64,000 bases of DNA, from contig CAWFQA010000001.1 in the NCBI GenBank assembly GCA_963817855.1, forward strand, positions 806,001 to 870,000, read 5' to 3'. Shown here in pieces: positions 34,284-42,164 of the stretch. Each line of letters starts with the position of its first letter. The first letter of the stretch is position 1. Both the position numbers and the translations under genes were made by a program. Origin of the DNA: JAKAAZ01 sp963817855. GTDB lineage: Bacteria; Acidobacteriota; Terriglobia; Terriglobales; Acidobacteriaceae. A model generated the notes under the pieces. It did no database searches. It had not been told where the DNA came from and saw nothing but the letters and a program-made list of their open reading frames with translations.

Positions 34284-37019
34284 ATGGTTCCAGGCACACC
34301 CCTTGCGGAGACGACGCGGTCCGTACGACGGTTGCACGGCTACCAGCCTGCGCCCTTGCGGGCCACGCGGCATCGTCTGCGCAGAGAGCGCCTGTCGTTC
34401 GGCAGCGCGCCCATGCTGCTGGCAGCGGGGGGATTTTCGCTCGGCATTATCGATGCGCACTGGGTTTGGCATCCTCCGCTTCTCTGCCTGGTCAGCGCCC
34501 TCCTGGCCATCGGGCTGACGTTTCTGGCGGCTCGGACCGCGATCCGCACCCTGTGGTTGCCCCTGGTATTACTGTGGTTCTCCGCGGGACAATTCTGCGC
34601 CTTTGTGGCTCCGGCGCCTTCGACATCTCCTGCGCTTGTGCAGCTTGCCGATGGGCTTCAACGCAGCGTCAATGGGACAGTTATCGCGATTCATCCGACG
34701 CGAACGGAGACGCGACTCAGCCCCTTCGGAAGGCCCGCAGAAACAGAGCAGACGCAGCAGATTGATCTGTCGCTGGATCATGTGGAGGATTTCAACGCGG
34801 ATCACGATTGGCAAACGGCGGTAGTAGGTGGCCTGCGGCTGAACGTGTACGTCAAGCGGGGAGAAAGCCTGCCGGAACTCCGCTGTGGCGAGCGGCTCAA
34901 TGTAGAACTGCGGTTTCATCAGCCGGAATATTTTCTTGACCCAGGGGCATGGAACTATCCAGCCTATCTCGCGCAGCACGGAATTGCGGTTCTGGGGAGC
35001 GCGGATGTCAAGGCCGTTCATGTCACGTCTACGCATGGCCGTCCATCGTTGAGTTGCTTGGCTACAGCCGCGCAAACATCGGCAGGAACCCGGCTGGATC
35101 GGATTGCTGCGATCAGCGCTTCCTATCGCTGGTTGCCGCCGTGGATGCGCCTCAACTCGCAGGACAGCAGTGTGCTGAGCGCCATGTTGTTTGGTGACCG
35201 AACGCGCTTACGGCATTCCATGCGAAGCGCTTTCGAACGCACAGGATCCTTTCACCTGCTGGTGGTTTCCGGCTTGCACATCACTATTGTGATTGGTCTG
35301 ATTTTCTGGGTGGCACGCAAACTGCGTATGCGGCAGCTGCCGGCGACGCTGCTGGCAATCTCCCTGGCATTGCCGTATGCCTTTCTGACGGGCTTTGCAC
35401 CGCCGGTGCAGCGCGCGCTGTGGCTGAGCGCGGTGTATCTTTTCAGTCGCATCCTGTACCGGGAACGTGCCGTCCTGAACGCAATTGCCATCGCTTCAAT
35501 CGGCGTGCTGGCGCACAATCCCTCGGCATTGTTTGACGCCAGCTTCCAGATGACGTTTCTCGCGGTGCTGGCAATTGCAGGCGTGGCCATGCCGCTGATT
35601 GAGGCCTCGCTGGCGCCGTATCTGCGCGGCGTTCGGCTTCCGAGGCAACTGCGGCTGGATCCTTTTCTACCGCCGAAAGTCGCTCAAATGCGGGTGCTTT
35701 TGCGCATGTACGTCGAACGATTGCGGTACATAGTTGGATCGCGCTGGGGTTGGAGATTGCCGTTCGGCATCGTTCGCTGGGGACTTCGCTTCACGGAGGC
35801 GATGATCGTCGCCTTGGTGGTGGAGCTAGCGATGGTTCTGCCAATGGCCATCTATTTTCATCGAATCACGCTGGTGGCGTTACCGGCGAATTTGTTCGGG
35901 CTGCCGTTGCTGGCGTTTATGCTGCCGCTAGCGTTGATGACGTTTCTGCTGGGCTGCATTCATCCCGCGCTTGCAGTGCCCAGCGGAGCCGTTACAGCGT
36001 TGTTGCTGCATGGGATCTCATGGTTGATCCACTTGTTTGGCAACCTGGCGGCCTCTTCGCTGCGAACGCCTAATCCGCCGACGTGGTCTCTCTTCTGCTT
36101 TGCCGCGGCGTGGATCGTGTCCCTGTGGATGGTTCGACTGTCCCGCAGATGGATGCTGGCTGCAGTCGTGGCGATTGTTGTCGGCTCGCTGCTGGTGCTG
36201 TGGCCCGCTCCGATCTCTCGTCGTCGTGGCGTGATGGAGGTGACGGCGATCGATGTGGGCCAGGGAGATTCTCTGCTGATTGTCACGCCGGACGGGCATA
36301 CCCTGCTCGTGGATGCGGGGGGTCCGGTTGGCGGTCCGCACACCGAGGATCCTCAATTCGATATTGGCGAGGAGGTGGTCTCGCAATATTTATGGACGCG
36401 CCATATTCGTCGTCTGGACGCGGTTGCGCTGACCCATGCGCACAGCGATCATATGGGCGGCATGCCGGCCATCCTGAGGAATTTCCATCCCAAAGTATTT
36501 TGGGTGGGCCACAATCCTATGATTCCTGATTACCGTGCTCTGTTGGCGTTGGCTGCGCAAGAAAAAATCCCAGTCGAGCGGATGAGCGCTGGGAAACGCT
36601 TCGTGTTTGACGGGATCCATGTGCGAATTCTCGCGCCTGCCGCTGGCTATCGCCCGGGTGCGCGAGCGACGAATGACGATTCCCTGGTGATGCGTATCCG
36701 ATATGAGAACACGGCCGCGCTGTTGGAAGGTGATGCGGAAGCGCCAATCGAGGAACAAATGGTGGCCACGGAGCCGCTGGCGGCTGGGCTGCTGAAGGTG
36801 GGCCATCACGGCAGCGATACGTCGACGATTCCATCTTTTCTGGCTGCGGTTCATCCCAAGTTTGCGGTGATCTCCGCCGGCCGCCATAATCCGTTCGGGC
36901 ACCCTCGTGTCTCGGTCCTGGACGAGTTAGGGGCGGCACATGTGCGCGTCTATAGGACCGATACGCTGGGACTTAGTAGCTTTCTGCTGAATGGGACCAC
37001 AATCCAGTCTGTACGATAG
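34284..37019 (+). CDS. comEC: DNA internalization competence protein ComEC/Rec2
   Basis: Inner-membrane channel that passes single-stranded DNA into the cytosol during natural transformation. The 911-residue product shows all three modules: an N-terminal DUF4131 region with two membrane helices and an OB-like part (residues about 30-240), the Competence domain with many helices starting GSFHLLVVSGLHITIVIGLI, and a C-terminal metallo-beta-lactamase domain (VTAIDVGQGDSLLIVTPDG; THAHSDHMGG near residue 717; VGHHGS). All metal-site motifs look intact, so the protein should be functional. It begins 16 bases after the methyltransferase and is the last gene of the plus-strand run. Confidence 0.94.
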   Translation: MVPGTPLAETTRSVRRLHGYQPAPLRATRHRLRRERLSFGSAPMLLAAGGFSLGIIDAHWVWHPPLLCLVSALLAIGLTFLAARTAIRTLWLPLVLLWFSAGQFCAFVAPAPSTSPALVQLADGLQRSVNGTVIAIHPTRTETRLSPFGRPAETEQTQQIDLSLDHVEDFNADHDWQTAVVGGLRLNVYVKRGESLPELRCGERLNVELRFHQPEYFLDPGAWNYPAYLAQHGIAVLGSADVKAVHVTSTHGRPSLSCLATAAQTSAGTRLDRIAAISASYRWLPPWMRLNSQDSSVLSAMLFGDRTRLRHSMRSAFERTGSFHLLVVSGLHITIVIGLIFWVARKLRMRQLPATLLAISLALPYAFLTGFAPPVQRALWLSAVYLFSRILYRERAVLNAIAIASIGVLAHNPSALFDASFQMTFLAVLAIAGVAMPLIEASLAPYLRGVRLPRQLRLDPFLPPKVAQMRVLLRMYVERLRYIVGSRWGWRLPFGIVRWGLRFTEAMIVALVVELAMVLPMAIYFHRITLVALPANLFGLPLLAFMLPLALMTFLLGCIHPALAVPSGAVTALLLHGISWLIHLFGNLAASSLRTPNPPTWSLFCFAAAWIVSLWMVRLSRRWMLAAVVAIVVGSLLVLWPAPISRRRGVMEVTAIDVGQGDSLLIVTPDGHTLLVDAGGPVGGPHTEDPQFDIGEEVVSQYLWTRHIRRLDAVALTHAHSDHMGGMPAILRNFHPKVFWVGHNPMIPDYRALLALAAQEKIPVERMSAGKRFVFDGIHVRILAPAAGYRPGARATNDDSLVMRIRYENTAALLEGDAEAPIEEQMVATEPLAAGLLKVGHHGSDTSTIPSFLAAVHPKFAVISAGRHNPFGHPRVSVLDELGAAHVRVYRTDTLGLSSFLLNGTTIQSVR

Positions 37020-37066
37020 GGAGCGACCAATCGGCGATGTTTAGCCCGGCCGGCGTTGTGGAGGTG

Positions 37067-37840
37067 TCAGGGATGATCGACGCGAGTGAGCCGCATGGTG
37101 ATAGTGCCCCAGAATAAGTGGGCGCGCACCTGCACGGGAAGATGGCGCGCGTCATCGGTGTACCAGATCCAGATATCTCCGCGATTTTTCACTACGCCTG
37201 CGGCTGCGGTGGGCTGCACGCGAATCGCGGCGAAGGTTCCCGCCGGAGTGATGACGGATTCCTTGGCCTCCACCTTGACGGTGACAGGAACAACGTGGCC
37301 GCCGTCAGCCAGAGGGAAGTGGAGATCATGACCGACCTGCAACGGCTGTGACCCAACATAAAAGATTGCGGAAAGAACATCGGTCACGCAGCCGGGGATG
37401 GGCGAGGTTTGCTCCTTGTGTGTTCCGGAGACCAGATTCTTTTCACTGATTTTTTGCAGGTGATGGGCGTAGTCCAGTTGCATCAGGCCACTGATGCGTC
37501 GATGCCCCTCCTGAATCTGCTTGCGGTATTCGAAGGAGCAACCGGATACACGATCGAAGACACTGTCGTATCGATCGCTGACCGGAAACAGAAGATTTAC
37601 GGTCCCTACGGAAGTGGCGGTTGCCACGACGTGCACGTTATTCCCCTGGGCCTGCAGGTGAAACGTGGCCGTGCCGGCAGGAAATACTCGCCAATCGACG
37701 CCATAAGTCAGTGATTCATTCACTGGAATTTGAAATTGAGGATTGGGAGCAGGAAGGCCGGGCATTTGTGCCAGCGCGGTTAGAGACACGCTAGCAAGGA
37801 GCAGCAATCCGGCGACAAAGGCAGCTAAAAAATTTCGCAT
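37067..37840 (-). CDS. DUF3108-type secreted protein
   Basis: The 257-residue product has a signal peptide (FLAAFVAGLLLLASVSLTALA) and a beta-rich mature part typical of DUF3108: GVDWRVFPAGTATFHLQ, YDSVFDRVSG, KNRGDIWIWYTDDARHLPVQ. The fold resembles lipoprotein-carrier-like beta barrels (LolA-type halves), which would fit periplasmic handling of lipids or LPS, but the function is undetermined. It is the distal gene of the waaA-lpxK-GT9-ICMT cluster, 66 bases after its neighbour. DUF3108 proteins often accompany LPS genes, which supports an envelope role. Confidence 0.88.
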   Translation of the reverse strand: MRNFLAAFVAGLLLLASVSLTALAQMPGLPAPNPQFQIPVNESLTYGVDWRVFPAGTATFHLQAQGNNVHVVATATSVGTVNLLFPVSDRYDSVFDRVSGCSFEYRKQIQEGHRRISGLMQLDYAHHLQKISEKNLVSGTHKEQTSPIPGCVTDVLSAIFYVGSQPLQVGHDLHFPLADGGHVVPVTVKVEAKESVITPAGTFAAIRVQPTAAAGVVKNRGDIWIWYTDDARHLPVQVRAHLFWGTITMRLTRVDHP

Positions 37841-37906
37841 ATCTCTTTTCTTGATTGCATTTGTCTGTGCCGAGGACAGAAAAATTAAAGCTTCCAGCTT
37901 TGGCCA

Positions 37907-38470
37907 TCAGCGCCAAAGAAATATGCGGCCTACCAGAACAAGATACATGCATACGGCGCCTAAAATCGAGTTGTATTCGCGATGTTTGCGATAGAGTTGA
38001 AAAGAGAATTTGCCTTCCGCTCTCGGCAGCGGCCGACCCAGGCGCGGAATCAGTCGCGGCACGCGGGCGGCATAGGCGTCGTAGTCGGGAAATTGGGTGC
38101 GCAGGTATTCTTCTTCGTCCACGATCACGGGCCAATAGATGATGAGGAAAAGTACCACGAAAACCAGCGCAATCCACCAACTTCTTGCCGCGACCGCAAA
38201 TCCGAACGCAATCAAAATTGACCCGAAATACAAGGGGTTGCGCGTGAATCTGTAAGGCCCGGTGGTTGTAAGCTGAACATTTTTTGTGACGTGACCAGAG
38301 GCGTAGCTGCGAAGCAGAATTCCGGGCACTACCAGGACGAGGCTCAGCAGCAACGATCGCCAAGTGGGATGCGCGAGCCAGAAATAGAAAAACGCGGACA
38401 GAAAACCGAGCGGGACCCGAATGCGCCGCGAAATCTTCTTCCATCGCCGATTGAATGAGGAAGAGCTCAT
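37907..38470 (-). CDS. Isoprenylcysteine carboxyl methyltransferase-family membrane protein
   Basis: Integral membrane protein of 187 residues with about four hydrophobic helices (FLSAFFYFWLAHP; LLLSLVLVVPGILLRSYASG; LIAFGFAVAARSWWIALVFVVLFLII). The diagnostic stretch is GPYRFTRNPLYFGSIL, the SAM-binding RNP/Y(F) element shared by ICMT and phosphatidylethanolamine methyltransferases. VDEEEYLRTQFPDYDAY near the end is also typical. Target unknown: a lipid or isoprenoid head group is more likely than a prenylated protein in bacteria. Its ATG overlaps the GT9 stop by four bases, so it is cotranslated with LPS genes. Confidence 0.88.
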   Translation of the reverse strand: MSSSSFNRRWKKISRRIRVPLGFLSAFFYFWLAHPTWRSLLLSLVLVVPGILLRSYASGHVTKNVQLTTTGPYRFTRNPLYFGSILIAFGFAVAARSWWIALVFVVLFLIIYWPVIVDEEEYLRTQFPDYDAYAARVPRLIPRLGRPLPRAEGKFSFQLYRKHREYNSILGAVCMYLVLVGRIFLWR

Positions 38471-39558
38471 TGCGCGGCCGCCTGAGGCCGGAGCAGTTGT
38501 TGCGCCGCCTCCATCACATCCTCCACTGTAATGGTCAGCAGGCCGGTTTCAGGCTCGCTTCTGCGGGTGTGATCCCGTTTACTGGCGGGATGCCGGAGCA
38601 CAATCGCGCGGGTTCCGTAGGGACCGTTGCGAGCCGGGTTGGTGGGTCCATAGATGCCGACCACAGGAATGTTGAGAGCGGCGGCAAGGTGCAGCGGGCC
38701 GGTATCTCCACCGATGAACAAACTGGCCCGGCGGGTGCACGCGATCAGCTGGCCAATACTGCCCGTCATGGGAAAGACGCGCGCAATTTGATTAGCGGAA
38801 AATGCATCCGCCAATTTTGACTCGCCCGGTCCGATGTTGACAACCGCCGCCAAACCCATCGCGGACAATTCAGCAGCAACGGCGGCATACCGCTCAGCGG
38901 GCCAACACTTCGCTCCCCAGCCTGCACCGGGATTTATCACCACGAATCGGTCGATGCCCCGTTCCGCCAGCCATATGTCACACCAGTTTTCTGCAACGGG
39001 ATCGACGGGCAGTGCAGGCGCCTGATATGGCAGGTTTTCTTTGAAGACGGCATTCACGACTTCATTGGCCTGCTCCACCACGTGCACGCCGGCGGTTGCG
39101 ATGCGCTCGCGAAACAGCCAGCGCGCGAGCGGTTCACGGGGTTCGGCTTCTCCGAGCATGCGCGGCGCCTTTGCCATTCGCCCGATCCATGCCGAGCGGA
39201 TTGCACCCTGCAGATCAATGCAGATGTCGTAGTGTTGGTCGCGCAATTCGCTGCGAAGTTGTCGAATTTCGCCAATGGTGGAAAACGAAATCGGCTGGCG
39301 GGCCCACTGCTTTGCCGGCACGCGATGCAGTCGATCCACGACAGGCATCTGCGGTCCGCGTTCGCAGGTCTGTCCGCAGGATTCTGCGCACAGAAGTGGC
39401 GCCCACTGGGGCTCTATTGCCCAGCCGATCTGGCTGTCGGGATGATTTGTGTCGAGCGCTGTGCGCAGGGCTGTCACCGCCGGTAAGGCGTGCAGAATAT
39501 CGCCCATCGCTCCGAGGCGAACGATGAGGATACGCAGAGATTGAGATTGAGTGAGCAA
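38467..39558 (-). CDS. Glycosyltransferase family 9 (heptosyltransferase-like)
   Basis: Adds a sugar, probably a heptose, to the LPS core on the inner face of the inner membrane. The 363-residue product starts LTQSQSLRILIVRLGAMGD with the GDILHALPAVTAL loop characteristic of GT9; the second Rossmann domain contains VVINPGAGWGAKCWPAERY, and near the end FIGGDTGPLHLAAALNIPVVGIYGPT, where GDTGxxH is the signature of ADP-heptose binding. I place the start at TTG 39558, just before the family's conserved N-terminus and 7 bases after the lpxK stop; longer in-frame readings run into lpxK. Part of the waaA-lpxK operon. Confidence 0.9.
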   Translation of the reverse strand: MLTQSQSLRILIVRLGAMGDILHALPAVTALRTALDTNHPDSQIGWAIEPQWAPLLCAESCGQTCERGPQMPVVDRLHRVPAKQWARQPISFSTIGEIRQLRSELRDQHYDICIDLQGAIRSAWIGRMAKAPRMLGEAEPREPLARWLFRERIATAGVHVVEQANEVVNAVFKENLPYQAPALPVDPVAENWCDIWLAERGIDRFVVINPGAGWGAKCWPAERYAAVAAELSAMGLAAVVNIGPGESKLADAFSANQIARVFPMTGSIGQLIACTRRASLFIGGDTGPLHLAAALNIPVVGIYGPTNPARNGPYGTRAIVLRHPASKRDHTRRSEPETGLLTITVEDVMEAAQQLLRPQAAAQ

Positions 39559-39565
39559 CGATCCA

Positions 39566-40646
39566 TCATCGCACGTTGCGCGGGTGGAGTTGAAGCCGTT
39601 CCTGCAGGAGCGATTCCAACTCATCGACGCAGCGCTTCTCCTCTTGTAGGCGAAGCTCCAGCCCTGCAATCGACAGACCGGACCATGTTTTTCCAGTTCC
39701 GCTGCGAAGCTCACCGGCAAGCCGCACGTTGTCTTTTTCTGTCGTCACAAAGCAATTGGCACCCGAATGGTTAGCGGCTGCTTTCAGGCGGGATATATCG
39801 CGACGGCTGTAGACGTGGTGATCGCGAAAGGCAAACGTCGTCTGCGGCGTCAGTCCCGCGCGCCTTAGGCCATCGAAAAATCCTGTGGCGATCACCGATG
39901 GCGCAGAATGCCAGTGCGTTCGGAATGGAAGCTGCATCGGTAGGCAGGATGGTTCGACGTTCCACGAGCCAAACGCGGGAGGCATCGGAGGTTTGGCCGT
40001 GTTGACCCATGAGTTCGAGAACGTGGTCGGATAAATCGGCGTCCTCTGCGCGCAACAAGCAGATGTCGGCGCGGCTCAAGCTGCTGACGGGTTCTCGGAG
40101 GCGCCCGGCGGGCAATAGCTGCCCATTCACGTCGGCACGCTGCAGCAGAACTATATCGACCGCGCGGGCCAGTTTGCGGTGTTGAAATCCATCATCGAGG
40201 ATGTGTAGCGTGTGCGAGTTAGATGAACCGGCAGCGGCTTCTTCTTGAGCCAATTCGCCGGGTTCGTAGCGGTTTGCTCCCACGTACACAGAAAGGCCAT
40301 GGCGAGCCATCAGGAGAGGCTCATCACCGAATTCCTCTGGCGTTCCCTTAGCATCGACACGCGCGACAGTCTTGCTGCTGCGTCCGTAGCCACGGCTCAG
40401 GACGTCGACATGCCAGCCGCGCTGCGACAGGAGATCGGCAAGCAACAACACCAAGGGCGTTTTTCCGCTGCCGCCGGAGGAAAGATTGCCGACGCTGATC
40501 ACCGGCCAGGACAGTTTTCTTGATTGCAGCCAGCGGCGGTCGTAGGCGCAGTTTTTGAAACGCGCTGCAATCCCATAAAGCAACGTCAACGGCCATAGCA
40601 ACATGGATGCGATGCTGCGTTGAGGATTCTCTGTCGGGCGGTTCAT
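39566..40646 (-). pseudogene. lpxK: Tetraacyldisaccharide 4'-kinase, frameshifted
   Basis: Phosphorylates the lipid A disaccharide at 4'. From ATG 40646 the first 250 residues are a normal LpxK: RWLQSRKLSWPVISVGNLSSGG, the P-loop GGSGKTPLVLLLA, DVLSRGYGR and LDDGFQHRKL. After ALAFCAIGD the frame loses homology (RHRIFRWPKARG), while the next frame carries on with ATGFFDGLRRAGL, FAFRDHHVYSRRD, VTTEKDNVRL to a stop at 39566. Deleting one base within 39885-39893 gives a 359-residue enzyme of normal length. Because lipid A kinase is usually essential and neighbours waaA and GT9 are intact, a sequence error is more likely than true loss. The ATG overlaps the waaA stop. Confidence 0.88.
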
Positions 40647-41989
40647 CGCTGGGTGGCCGCTTTCGCCGCCGGAGCGGACTCGGCCAGTATGTTCCCAATG
40701 GCGACGAGACAGGTATCAGATGCGCCTGACTGCTCCTCGAAAACATGGCGAGCCCGACTGCCCATCGATTTCGCATCGGGAGACGTCAGCATTTCCTGCA
40801 GTGCAGGACACAAGCGCTCCGGCGGAGTGACCCGAATAGCTTCCCGCTCCAGCAATGCCGCGACCATGCCGCGAAAATTTTCAGTATAAGGGCCCATCAC
40901 GATGGGGACCGCGAATCGTGCGGGTTCCAGCGGGTTGTGTCCGCCGGCGGGAATCAGGCTTCCGCCGACGAACGCCACGGACGCCAGCGAATAGACAGAC
41001 GCCAACTCACCTACGGTATCGAGAAGAAATACGCTGCCCGCCTTAATTGGCTCCGGGTGCTGCAGCCAGTCCGAACGGCGAATCATCGGAAAGCCCGCAT
41101 CTGTGACCGATTTCTCGACGAAGCGAAAACGCTCCGGATGGCGAGGTGCAAGGATCATAGTGAGTTTAGGAATGTTGGGAAGCAATTCGCGAAACGCCTC
41201 GAGAAGGAGCTTTTCCTCGCCCTCCAGAGTGCTGCCGGCGATGATGACCTTACCCGACTGAGGGAGGAGCGTGCGCAATTCGCGCGTGATGGGCAATTCA
41301 ACCGCTGCCCGCACATCGTACTTCAGATTGCCGGCAGACCGCACATTCTCCGCAGGCACGCCAATGTCGATAAAGCGGAGTCGATCTTCCTCGCTCTGCG
41401 CCAGCACGAGCGTCAACTTGCGCAGCAGCGGCGCCCATAGAGTGTGGAGAGCACGGTATCGAGGGAGCGATCGATTGGAAATCCGACCATTAACCACAAT
41501 GATAGGAATGTTGGCCCGCCGCGCCTCCACTAGCATGCGGGGCCATAACTCGCTTTCAACCAGGATGAGCGCGCGAGGCTTTAGCGCCTTCAGGTAGCGA
41601 CGCACGATCCATGCAAAATCGAGCGGGTAATAGAACACCCGCGTCGGGGCTTGCGCTAGATTGTCTATCGGTCCGGAATCGGTATCGAAGCGTTCCCGCG
41701 CCAGCTTCTGTCCAGTCCTGGTGGTTGTCGAGATCACCAGCCGCAAATCTGGATCGAGGGTCTGAATTCGTTCAATCAGGCGGCTGGCGGCAATCACTTC
41801 TCCAACAGAAACCGCATGGATCCAGATCGTGGATCGGTCCCCGACAAATTTGCGAAGACCGGGCGAAATCCGTCCCAGCCGCTGGCCAAGCCCATGGCGG
41901 TAGCGACCGCTCCATGCCATGCGGAACAGCCAATACGGCGAAGCGACAATGATGGCGACGACCAGCGCCAGACTGTAGAGCAGCATCAT
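40643..41989 (-). CDS. waaA: 3-deoxy-D-manno-octulosonic acid (Kdo) transferase
   Basis: Transfers Kdo from CMP-Kdo to lipid A precursor at the inner membrane. The 448-residue product has an N-terminal membrane anchor (MLLYSLALVVAIIVASPYWL), the GT30 acceptor domain with IWIHAVSVGEVIAA containing the catalytic glutamate, and VESELWPRMLVEARRANIPI, VVNGRISNRSLPRY, then the nucleotide-binding half with IIAGSTLEGEE, LAPRHPERF and FVGGSLIPAGGHNPLEPA. Start: ATG 41989 is preferred; TTG 41995 and ATG 41986 are alternatives. First gene of the LPS operon, divergent from trmFO across 175 bases in which I see no clear promoter. Confidence 0.94.
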   Translation of the reverse strand: MMLLYSLALVVAIIVASPYWLFRMAWSGRYRHGLGQRLGRISPGLRKFVGDRSTIWIHAVSVGEVIAASRLIERIQTLDPDLRLVISTTTRTGQKLARERFDTDSGPIDNLAQAPTRVFYYPLDFAWIVRRYLKALKPRALILVESELWPRMLVEARRANIPIIVVNGRISNRSLPRYRALHTLWAPLLRKLTLVLAQSEEDRLRFIDIGVPAENVRSAGNLKYDVRAAVELPITRELRTLLPQSGKVIIAGSTLEGEEKLLLEAFRELLPNIPKLTMILAPRHPERFRFVEKSVTDAGFPMIRRSDWLQHPEPIKAGSVFLLDTVGELASVYSLASVAFVGGSLIPAGGHNPLEPARFAVPIVMGPYTENFRGMVAALLEREAIRVTPPERLCPALQEMLTSPDAKSMGSRARHVFEEQSGASDTCLVAIGNILAESAPAAKAATQR

Positions 41990-42164
41990 GGGCAAATAGC
42001 GTGCTTACTTTTTGCGAATCGAACTGCGCTGTACCGCAAAGTTCCCGATAGCGAATCTCTCTACTACCTTACTCTTCGCTGCGGTCGCCATTGCCGCTCG
42101 CAGACGTGTCGAGCGGGCAGCGTACCGCAGCCGTTACCATAGAGAAAGAGAAACCTTCCATCGG

